This document shows positions 46,197 through 59,493 of a stretch of DNA of 64,000 bases, one piece after another. The translations under genes and the position numbers were made by a program. The DNA comes from Beta vulgaris subsp. vulgaris (Eukaryota > Streptophyta > Magnoliopsida > Caryophyllales > Amaranthaceae). Numbering within the stretch: the first letter of the stretch is position 1; every line of letters starts with the position of its first letter. The notes under the pieces were generated by a model. It was not told the DNA's origin. It was given only the letters and a program-made list of their open reading frames with translations, and made no database searches. The stretch covers positions 61,349,622-61,413,621 of the forward strand of contig NC_079202.1 of assembly GCF_026745355.1 (NCBI RefSeq). Direction: 5' to 3'.

Positions 46197-47060
46197 CTAA
46201 TAAATTATGTTGTGAATACTTTTTTTTGATATTATTTTGATTTATTTGAGATAAAGTTACATTATAGACCTTTAACCTCAATTATAGATGTTTTAACATA
46301 TTAGCTTCTAATATTTGTACTCATAGGTCATACCCAAACAACACCTTCTTCAATTATGTAGGGCTTTGTCTTGACTTATGATACAATCTAATTCTTTATT
46401 AATGGAAGATTTTAAAAATTCACCACCCTTTCTCACTCCAAAAATGTAGGGTTGTCAACCAAACCATCCAATCATTTAATTTCAAAGACAAAACACAATT
46501 CAATTTTCTTTATGCCTATAGTCCATTGGTGACCTAAAAGACTAAATTTAACAAGAAGCAATTTTTTCATGTTTCATCTCATGATCTCATAAATTTGTTA
46601 GGGTCTAAAATGTAAATTCATATCTTTACCAAACCATATTCAAAATTTAAAATTTTCTAAAAAAAATACTCCAAAAAAGAGACAGCACAAACTATACAAA
46701 AGCTAAAGTTCCAAGAAACGAACCATCCTCGACAGTTCTAACTTGCAGATTTTCCTTTATTTTTTTCTCCACTTTTTTCTTACCAAATTTACTTTTTCTT
46801 TGATATTTTGATTTTTACTACTTTAGAATGCTTTGTATCCAATCCACTCTTTGCATTCTAAGGTTCGGTTGAATATATGACATAGAATCAGTACCTAACT
46901 CTTCCATTTTTTATTTTATTTTAATTTTTTATTATTTTTATATTTAAAATATTATAGTAGTGTTGGTTGTTTTATTGTGTGTCATTCACCTTCAGAAATC
47001 ATAACTGCAAGGAAAGCAACAAAATTATATATAGTTGGTAAAGTATTGAAGGATTCTTCC
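46197..47060. other. Upstream region of the Ca2+-ATPase gene
   Basis: AT-rich; the promoter and first part of the 5' leader of the ECA2-type gene should be here. No discrete element is identified with confidence. Confidence 0.4.
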
Positions 47061-47083
47061 ATGGTATTTCCTCTGTTTTCCTG

Positions 47084-47492
47084 GTAAGTTTTTTTTTTTT
47101 GTTCTTTTAACTTATTCTTCATTTTTTGAAAGAAGTTTCTTTCATTTTCTGTAAGATTTAGTTGAGTAGAATTGTATATCTGTTGATGTGTTTTCTGGGT
47201 TTTGTCCATATTATGTCAATTTAACAAAAAGGTTCAATCTTTATTGATTTACTTAGCAAATTTGAGAATTTAGTTTGACTGAGTTACATTTTTGTATTGT
47301 TCATTTTAAGTTGACATTTTTGCCACCCAAAAGGTAGAATTAATTTGATTATAGCAAAAAGAAGGGAAATTTACCTTTTTGTATTTTGTTGAAGTCATGA
47401 TTTTGAAATTCAAATTTTGATTCTTGGATGGGTGGTCAATGGTCATATAATTTGAAAATTCTAAATTTCCTTTTCTATGAATTTTCATGCAG
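47084..47492 (+). other. Probable 5' UTR intron of the Ca2+-ATPase gene, with a split uORF
   Basis: Donor CCTG|GTAAGTTT at 47084 and acceptor TTCATGCAG at 47492 bracket a T-rich 409-bp intron, ending 62 bp before the ATG at 47555. A short upstream ORF begins at 47061 (ATGGTATTTCC) and after splicing would read about 12 codons, ending in the TGA that overlaps AAGATGAG just upstream of the main start. Confidence 0.6.
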
Positions 47493-47554
47493 GTTAGAAA
47501 AAAGATGAGTTTAAGATTTTGAGGTGAAAGATAATTTGGGATTGTGAGTTTGCA

Positions 47555-51967
<4,413 letters not shown>

Positions 51968-52752
51968 ACCTGGTGCACTTCTGAAACTGAGAGCTCTGTG
52001 GTAGATGTGAAAAAGCAACGGCACTATAAATATATATATAACCTTGTCTTTCGATATGATTACATCCTGTAACATATGGTTGAAGTTAGAATCAGTTGTT
52101 GTGTTCATGTACATTATAACAACCAAAGTATGTGGTTTTTCTTTACCTCTTTCTTCTCCCTGCTTTCTTTCCATCCTATCTCACAGCAAATTAGCAAAAG
52201 ATGAAGGCTCGTTGTTCTAGAACCTTTCATTTGTGAAAAAAATAAGTCTTGTTGTCGAATAGTTAGGTACGTAATAATTACTTCCTCCGTCTAGAAATAG
52301 TTGCACCATTTGCGTAGTGTTTACTATTCACATCATACACTTTGATTATCTTTGGCGATTTATATATTATCAAAAACAGTCATATAAGATCTTATTAGAT
52401 TCGTCTCAATGTATATTTTTTTAATATTAACTTTTTATAATTTTCTCATTGATAATTGAAGATATTAATGTTTAAAATCATACATCTGCAAGCGTGAAAA
52501 CATAAAACGGTACAACTATTTCTAAACGGGGAAAGTATAATATAAAGGAAAATCGCATATATGTCCTTCAAGAACAAGTCTTTGTGTTCACCTTATAATA
52601 TCTCCGCCTTTTCCCCAGTTATGCAAAAAACTGTTAGATCACCTCATATATACGTCCATTGGAACTTGGAAGTACCCCATTGAGATTAAAGCAAAACAAA
52701 TTGTTAAGAGCAAAAAAGATAAGTTACAAAAGTAAGTATCTTTGTATTGGCT
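51968..52752. other. Convergent 3' ends of the ECA2-type and PPR genes
   Basis: The first 200-250 bp are the likely 3' UTR of the ATPase gene. A Stowaway-like element fills 52281-52535. Nothing else is recognised. Confidence 0.55.
52281..52535. mobile_element. Stowaway-like MITE
   Basis: Left CTTCCTCCGTCTAGAAATAG and right CTATTTCTAAACGGGGAAAG are inverted, flanked by TA. The interior contains the family motif AAGATCTTATTAGATTCGTC. Confidence 0.75.
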
Positions 52753-54500
52753 TTATAGATTCATGCAATAGCTGTCAATTTGAACATCCAAATCACTTGA
52801 ATCTACACTGTTATTTTTCATGATCTTGCAATATATATCTTCCAGCACTGCGTATATCTCATTCGCTCTTGGATGTGAATTATCCTCAACAATGAACACA
52901 TGAATTTCATCCGCCTCTTCGATACAACTGTAACCAGCTGCTTTTGTTATATGGCTTCCCTTCATCATCTTTCTCAGCTTCGCCACGCCATCCCATCTTT
53001 TCACTGAAGCATAAATATTAGAAAGAATGACATAATTCCCTGAATTCCAGGGATCGAGCTCAAAAAGGGCCTCGGCTGCCTTCTCTGCCACCTTGATATT
53101 ACTATGGAAACTGCAGGCCCCCAAAAGGGTACCCCATATCACAGGGTCAGGCTTCATTGGCATAGTTTGTATAATATTATAAGCTTCATTGAGCTTCCCT
53201 TTACGCCCAAGAAGATCAACCATACATCCATAATGTTCTAGCTTGGGGATGATACCAAACTTTTCCTTCATTAATTTGAATAATTCTCGGCCTTCTGCAA
53301 CCTTTCCACCATGAGTACAGGCCAGAAGAGCCGCCACAAATGTTATAGCATCAGGCACCATCTCTTCTCTCTACAACACAACCCACAAAAATGGCAGATA
53401 TCAATGATGTGTCATTGTGTCCTATGGCATGTAGGAATAAGAATAAAGTTTCACAAAACAACTGGTCTCTTGTCACAATTTAGCGTTATCATTGTTTTAC
53501 CAGTTAAAGATTGAGCAGTTTTATAGGAGGAATTGTGTTTATCAGCATACAGAAAGAACAGAGAAAGCTCACCAACATTAAACGGAACAAATGAAGTGCT
53601 TCTTCATGTCTTCCATGTGTAGCAAATCCCATCATCATTGAATTCCAAGAACACAAATTCTTCCTGTCACGAATCTCGTTAAACAACTCCATTGCTCTAT
53701 GAAGTTTACCACATTTTGAATACATTTCCAACAAGGCATTGCTCACAAACAGATTATTCATGTACCCATTTCGCCTCGCATACTTTTCAATCCTTTTTCC
53801 CACCTCCAATGCACCAAGATTAGCACAAGCTGGAAGAACACTAGCTACACTCACCTCATTAGGCTCCAATCCTTCTTCTTTCTCAATGCACAAAAAAGTG
53901 TTCAGGGCATTTACATACTGCCCATTTTGAGAATACCCAGAAATCATAGTAGTCCAAGAAATCACATTTTTTGATGGCATCAACTGAAACAATTTATTTG
54001 CTTCCTCCATATTCCCACTTCTTGTATACCCAGAAATCATAGAATTCCAAGTGGGTGTATCTTTAAACAGCATTTGATCAAACTGTTTACGAGCTGATTC
54101 TACTAAACCCGCACTTAGCATACATATCAACCAATGCAGTTAACGCATATACATCAAATTTGAACCCTGATAAGATGAAATGTGCATGTATCATCCTGCC
54201 AATGTGAGGAGAGGAGAAAGAAGCGCACGCGGCGAAAAGGAAAGTGAAAGTGAGAGGATCAGGGAAGCAGCGTCGTTTATACATTTGGGAATATAGAAAG
54301 AAACAGTCATGATGAAATCCATGGCAAGAGTATGCTTGAATAAGCTTGTTATAAAGTGCAGATGTTGGTTGAGGAATAAGGTCGAACAGTTGGCGTGCAT
54401 AAGGAATGTTGGGGATTTTAAGGAGGTTTGTGATGAGGATTTGGGTGTAATCTAAGCCATTTCTAAGGGAGAATGCGTGGATTTGCTTCACTTGATTCAT
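52753..54500 (-). pseudogene. PLS-class PPR protein with E domain, one frameshift, 2 exons
   Basis: Exons 53573-54500 and 52753-53370 (donor TTG|GTGAGC, acceptor TTGTAG) would give about 514 residues and match the organisation of Arabidopsis At5g08510 as I recall it. It starts MNQVKQIHAFSLRNGLDYTQ and has repeated PPR units such as LYNKLIQAYSCHGFHHDCFF, TWNSMISGYTRSGNMEEANK and SWTTMISGYSQNGQYVNALN. The C-terminal E domain runs from WGTLLGACSFHSNIKVAEKA to AAGYSCIEEADEIHVFIVED, with no DYW domain. Such proteins are imported into plastids or mitochondria and guide C-to-U RNA editing. One extra base in the run at 54105-54110 (AAACCC on +) breaks the frame after VDMYAKCG. Everything before and after is intact and the total length minus one is divisible by three. 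It is therefore either a very recent null allele or a sequence error. Confidence 0.85.
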
Positions 54501-54883
54501 AACAACAAAGTTGTAATTCAGGCATGTTCTTAACTAATCCTACTACTGTTCGCAGCGAAGTGCTTAATTTTAAAGATTCTCTTGAGTGTGTTTTCACAAA
54601 ACTTGAACTGTCTCCTCGCACAAAATATCGACGATCCCAGTGCTCATCTGATATACATGAAAATTTAATTCCCGTGAGACGTTTTATTCCCGTGAGTACT
54701 TCATTATGTAATTTATAAGAAATAGCCACGGATCGAAGTGAAATAATTGGAATAAATAGATTAAGAAACGGAAAAAGTTCACATGAAAAAATCCAATGAT
54801 AGTTAATTATCTCATAATAATCTAACGAGAACGTATTGTGTCGGACTCGTCCGACCATAATCTTGGTCGGACGACTTTCAGGT

Positions 54884-55350
54884 GGTTCCAATTTTTTTTC
54901 AGGTAGTCTTCATTTTTTTTCAGGTAGTCTTCATTTTGTTTTCAGTTAGTCTTCTTTGTTTTTCAGTGGGTTTTTGTGCTTCAGTTAGACTTACTTGGGT
55001 TTCAGTTGGTTTTTATTCTTTTTCAGGTAGTCTACATTTTTCTTCAGGTAGTCTTCATTTTGTTTCCGTTAGTCCATTATTTCTTTCAGTTGGCTCATTA
55101 TTTCTTTCAGTTGGTCCAACTGAAAGAAAAGAAAGTCCAACTGAAAGAAAAGAAAGTATAACTGAAAGAAAAGAAAGTCTAACTGAAAGAAAACAAAGTC
55201 TAATTAAAAGAAAAGAAAGTCTAACTGAAAGAAAAAAAAAGTCTAACTGAAAGAAAACAAAGTCTAACTGAAAGAAAAGAAAGTCTAACTGAAAGAAAAG
55301 AAAGTCCAACTGAAAGAAAACAAAATCCAACTGAAAAGAAAACAAAACAC
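54884..55350. repeat. Foldback minisatellite inside the Pack-type element
   Basis: Units like TTTTCAGGTAGTCTTCATTT run up to about 55121, and from there units of the reverse sense (AACTGAAAGAAAAGAAAGTC, about 21 bp) run to 55350. The centre TTTCAGTTGGTCCAACTGAAA is a palindrome. The two arms could form a hairpin of over 200 bp. ORFs reading SVRLSF or SLTERK repeats here are artefacts of the repeat. Confidence 0.85.
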
Positions 55351-55392
55351 TAACCTCTACTTTCTCTCACTTTCTCTCACTTTCTCCTTCTT

Positions 55393-55757
55393 CTTCATGT
55401 GTGACAAGGTCACTATTATCCCAGACTATGAAATGTGGCTGTCTGAGAAACTTGGCCAAAGGCTTCCTCCATTTCTCAGCTCCACAAATTCTGGCATTAG
55501 CATACTCTTTGTTGTAAATCTCTGAGGCAATATTTGGTCCTCCAAAATATAAAATGTTTTCCATGGGAACTCCAGCTGCCAAAATGAACAATTCGAATTC
55601 AAGACACAAAAATAAAATGAATAATATACACACAGGCACTAACTAAGATGAAGAAACAAGTCTTACAAGCTCGGTGAATGATCTGAGTAGGAGTGACAAT
55701 CCGCAGCACAGGCTCCAATTCAGCCTCTATACCCTTTGCCAGAGAGATAATGACTGG
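55393..55757 (-). pseudogene. Captured fragment of NAD-dependent glycerol-3-phosphate dehydrogenase
   Basis: Minus strand. Exon A (about 55757-55667) encodes VIISLAKGIEAELEPVLRIV and TPTQIIHRA. After an intron with GT (55666) and AG (55576), exon B (55575 to about 55393) encodes [20 protein letters not shown] and continues [20 protein letters not shown] and [20 protein letters not shown]. This is the middle of plant cytosolic GPDH, at the border between the NAD-binding and substrate domains. The N-terminal Rossmann start and the C-terminal catalytic half are missing. Frame and splice sites are still intact, so the capture is recent or the segment is under weak constraint. Any transcript would be a chimera with the minisatellite. 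Confidence 0.75.
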
Positions 55758-56181
55758 TGAATATCAGCGGCATCTTTTTTTTTTTTTTTTTTTGATTTTT
55801 TCCTTTCTTCTTTTTCGATTCCTTCAGGCTTCAATTTTGAGCAACAAATAAAGGAGAAACAAAGGAGGAATGTGATTTTGCAGTCCAGAGAAGAAGAAGA
55901 AAGAGGAGAGAGAATGTGACCTAAAAAGTGAAGCAGAGAGAAGATGTATTGGGCTCAGCCCGTCTGACAGTAAACAATATGTCAGACGGTCTGACTCAAT
56001 ACTTTCATTAATCTAAATTCTAAAGTGTAGATTATTTCATAATAATCCTAATTATTCTTCTTAAGTGACCTAATAAAATCCAATTTTAGAAGTTAAGAAG
56101 TAATGTGCCAAACTTTAGTCTACTAGACAGATGGAAGGGACATAAAAAGAGAAGGAGAAACTGGAAAAAAAAAACATCATA

Positions 56182-56440
56182 CTTAATCCGTTTCATATTA
56201 TATGCAACACTTTTACTTTATACGTTATTCACAAATTTCACTTTGACCATCGTTTGTGATTTATACGTAAACGAATATACAGTTATGTGCGATTTTGTTT
56301 GATTCGTCTTAATATGTATTCTTTTAATATGTACTTTTTATAATTTTTACAAATACAAAATTAGAGATATATGTCCTCAAAATTTTACATTGGTATGCGT
56401 GAAAAATACAAGTGTTGCAAATATTGTGAAACGGGGGAAG
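56182..56440. mobile_element. Stowaway-like MITE
   Basis: Left CTTAATCCGTTTCATATTAT and right AATATTGTGAAACGGGGGAAG are inverted, flanked by TA (56180-56181 and 56441-56442). Interior shared with the 26482 and 52281 copies. Confidence 0.65.
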
Positions 56441-57517
56441 TATAACTAAGTAGATAATTAACGGGAGATTGAGATTATTTTGGGAAGGTAAGCCTATAGT
56501 TGAGATTATTCTAGAATAATCACTTTTAATGTGCTAAAGATTATTGAATGATTCTTACCGTGTTGAAAACTAGACTTGAAAAACTTTTCAATAATAGGTC
56601 ACATGACCCAAGGCGAATTCTATTTTAGGCGATATGGGCTTTGCAAGTTCATATTGTTTTGCTAAAGTCTGCCATGCATGCACGGATTAGTTAATTTTGC
56701 CCATTTAATGATTATATTAACATTACTTATTTGGTAACTTACTTTCCTACTAGAATTAGGAGATACAAATTAAAATTGGAGAATTTCTAATTAGCAAGAT
56801 TATTATGGGAATATCACCTAAATTTTGGGTTATTCTTGTAAATTATACTTAAGAAAAACCTTAGACTCATAATTGATGTATCATTTATACGCCATTTTAT
56901 TTTATTGGTAGTTAATATTATGATAAATTCAACACACATTATGATCAATTTATTCAGGACAATTGATTATTCAAGTAAAATATGACAGAAGAATTTATGT
57001 TGATTATTCAGGACAGTTGTTGTCCCTTAATGCGACATTAACGATAGACTCCACTCTGTTAAAGGGGAGTGTTACATAATATACATTTGAAGCTTCCAAT
57101 TTTTTCTAGTCTTTTTCTCATATAGAAAAAATTATAATACAAATAGATAAATTAGAAGGGTTCGCTTTCTTGTGTCATTCAAGCGTAAATCTAGGTCCAT
57201 TTGAAATTTCGTTCATATAGAGAGCTTATCTCAAAATTTTAGAACACCAAATTATTTTACATACGAGGAAAAGTCGTGTGGGAACATAAATGGACATGTA
57301 ACACGTAAGTGCAGTAGGCCAATATGCAATTATGACTCTATGAGTCTACTTGGCCAGCGTGTGAGTTTTAAACTAAAAGGTCGGTATACGAGCTTAACCA
57401 TACTCAGTGTCATTGTGTACGATGACCACAACTAAAATCCCATTAGGGTTTAATCATGTGTTACTCAAAGAATATAATAGGGTCTCAACCCCATAAATAC
57501 TCCCTTAATCATTATTA

Positions 57518-57869
57518 ACGACCTGTTTGATAGTCGTTAATAAATGATAATAATGTGAATGACTTTTAAGTGTAATTTCACAAGGGAATGACCCTTAATA
57601 TATCCATTGTGAACAATTTTAGCCCCCGAGTTTGTGTTTTTTTCACCATGGGAAAACAATCTCATCCCTAAACTTGTGATTTTTTTTTCTCCATGGGAAA
57701 GCAATTTTCATTACCATAGGAATGAGATGGGAATGAAAATTCAACAAGAAAAAGTACTATTTAGAATAAATTAGCATTACCATAGGAATGAACAATAACT
57801 TTCTTGACAATTTTACATACAAATTCACTCTCATTACCACTATGTATAACCAACTACCAAACAGACCGT
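57518..57869. mobile_element. TIR element with ACGACCTGTTTGATAGT-type ends
   Basis: Left ACGACCTGTTTGATAGTCGT and right ATAACCAACTACCAAACAGACCGT (reverse complement ACGGTCTGTTTGGTAGTTGG) are imperfect inverted repeats. The interior has direct CCATGGGAAA.CAAT repeats. 352 bp, no coding sequence. Superfamily not assigned. Confidence 0.6.
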
Positions 57870-58020
57870 AAAAGGTAAGTAATCATAGAATCCCTAATTA
57901 TTATCAATCCGAAAAAACCACCCTTGTGGACTTAGGCATCAGAGGGTCAGAAGCCACCCTCTCAAACTTAAGCATCAGAGGGGGCATTCTTGAAATATCC
58001 CGAGAGATAAGGATTAGGTT

Positions 58021-58516
58021 TAGGGATGGCAGTGGGGCAAGTCAAGTAGGAGACCCGTCCCATCCTCGCTCGACTTGGCAGAGATGGGGCGGGGATGGGG
58101 ATTAAAATCCTACCCGCAATGGGTGGGGGAGCGGGTATGGATTTCATGCCATCCCCGCCCCACCATATATATATGATTAAAATTCTATTTATATACTTAT
58201 ATTATTAATAATTTTATCTTGCAAAATATAATTATGTGGGTATGAAGCAGGTACGAAGTGGGTGCAGATATCCATACGGATGGTGGGAGTGGGGATGAAG
58301 TGGGTACGATACAGGTATGAAGCGGGTGCGGTTACCCATGCGGATGGTGGGGCGGGGATGAGTATAAATACGTGCCTGATGAAACGAGAATGGATCTGGA
58401 GTTTTCCCCACAATGGTGATGGGGCGGGGATGGGGATTGAAATTTTATGCGGGTGCGGGTGTGGAGGTACTATCCTCCGGACCTGCCCCCGCCACCCCGC
58501 CAAATTGCAATCCCTA
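58021..58516. mobile_element. hAT-type MITE with perfect 8-bp target duplication
   Basis: The octamer ATTAGGTT is present immediately left (58013-58020) and right (58517-58524). Ends TAGGGATGGCAGTGGGGC and the reverse complement of the right end, TAGGGATTGCAATTTGGCGG, are inverted. The interior is a GC-rich degenerate repeat of GGGGATGGGGATT/GCGGGTGCGG type, conspicuous in this AT-rich DNA. 496 bp. The two ORFs of 104 and 124 codons inside are by-products of the repeat. Confidence 0.88.
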
Positions 58517-58875
58517 ATTAGGTTTATCTACATTCACACACATCATACAATATCGAAACCTCTCTTAACATGGTACAAAATCATCAATATTTACAAAGTA
58601 CTTTGCGCAAAATTATTCACAAGCACCGCCTCATAAGATACCCATCATTCAATCAACACAACACAAATCCCATACATTCATACACTACATGCTTAAAAGT
58701 TAAAACATAAACATTCAATACATTAATACAACTTCATTTTTGTTTTTCCATTAATCACTAATCAAAACAATGAAGCAGCAATCAAATCAAACCAAATCTT
58801 CTAATTGCAGGAATAAACAATACAAAAACCATTATTAAACAAGAAGTCTAACAATCCTTAAAACTGCATAAAAAA
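58517..58875. other. 3' flank of the F1-delta-like gene
   Basis: AT-rich sequence that should contain the 3' UTR of the minus-strand gene ending at 58876. No other feature is seen. Confidence 0.45.
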
Positions 58876-59493
58876 TCAACACATACCCAACCTAGTAGTT
58901 GGAACATGAGCAACACCAGCAACAGTGATAAGTTGATGAAAAACACTCAAAAACTCTTCAAGAACTTCTTTAATCAACAAAACACTATTACTTTTATCAA
59001 CCAAAATCTTCACCAAATTTACCAAATTACCCTCAAATTTACCCTTTTCAACCAACTCCTTCACAACTTTTCCCTTTTCTCTCTCCTCCACCCACTCATC
59101 CTTCATAAACTCCTTAACTTCCTTATTATTGCTTCTAAAAACCACCATTAATAACCTTCTCACATCCTTTTCAACCCTCAAAACGGTGCCGTTTCCTTGA
59201 GATATGTCCAAAAGTGCGGCTGCATATCCACTTGCGGCTCTACGATGGATTGATGCACGTGGGGGTGGTGAGGGTGTCCTTTTTGGTGAATAATGAGAGT
59301 ATAGAGGGGTAAAGTTGTCTTTTTGTTGGAAGGTGGTGATTGATGACGTGGCGGTGGTTTTTGCGGTGGAGGAAGGGTGGTGGTTATGGTGGTGGTGGGA
59401 GGAGAAAAGAGTCGGTTTGTGGTGGTTGTGGTGGTGGGGATTGAATGGTTTTGGGACTTGTAAGTTTGAGATTGGGTTTGACAAAGTTTCCAT
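58876..59493 (-). CDS. Plastid-type F1-ATPase delta/OSCP N-domain protein, intronless
   Basis: ATG at 59493, stop at 58876-58878, 205 residues. An in-frame ATG at 59592 would add 33 basic residues, but METLSNPISNLQVP looks like a plastid transit-peptide start. Residues 1-85 are Ser/Thr/His/Pro-rich and include HHHNHH runs. From about residue 89, HRRAASGYAAALLDISQGNG followed by VEKDVRRLLMVV matches the start of ATP synthase delta. KGKVVKELVEKGKFEGNLVN and LVKILVDKSNSVLLIKEVLE match its helices 3-6, including the NLV-LV-IL pattern. The protein stops right after this six-helix domain, so the C-terminal part of a normal delta chain, which contacts subunit b, is absent. It may be a stand-alone delta-like protein of thylakoids with an unknown job. 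Transit peptide and role are inferred. Confidence 0.75.
   Translation of the reverse strand: METLSNPISNLQVPKPFNPHHHNHHKPTLFSSHHHHNHHPSSTAKTTATSSITTFQQKDNFTPLYSHYSPKRTPSPPPRASIHRRAASGYAAALLDISQGNGTVLRVEKDVRRLLMVVFRSNNKEVKEFMKDEWVEEREKGKVVKELVEKGKFEGNLVNLVKILVDKSNSVLLIKEVLEEFLSVFHQLITVAGVAHVPTTRLGMC

Larger units (their letters stand above)
54833..56002. mobile_element. Pack-type TIR element carrying a captured gene fragment, 1,170 bp
   Basis: The left end reads GTATTGTGTCGGACTCGTCC. The reverse complement of the right end reads GTATTGAGTCAGACCGTCTG. Similarity continues for about 44 bp, including a hairpin in each end: GTCCGACC/GGTCGGAC on the left, CCGTCTGACA/TGTCAGACGG on the right. Between them are a foldback minisatellite (54884-55350) and two exons plus the intron of a glycerol-3-phosphate dehydrogenase gene (55393-55757). 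Capture of intron-containing host sequence between TIRs is the Pack-MULE/Pack-TYPE pattern. A clean target duplication was not found; both flanks contain AATCTAA-like sequence. Confidence 0.7.
56003..58020. other. Intergenic, mostly transposon-derived
   Basis: Contains a Stowaway-like element (56182-56440) and a TIR element at 57518-57869. Between them, about 56450-57510, I see no exon or repeat family. Short ORFs are without domains. Confidence 0.45.

Noticed and set aside
54463..54891. 142-codon minus ORF upstream of the PPR gene
   Set aside because: Overlaps the PPR start and the transposon end; no PPR motif or other domain.
54882..55345. Phe/Val-rich and Glu-Arg-Lys-rich ORFs on both strands
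   Set aside because: Translation of the 21-bp foldback minisatellite; not proteins.
58189..58636. 104- and 124-codon ORFs in the GC-rich block
   Set aside because: Result from GC-rich degenerate repeats inside the hAT-type element.
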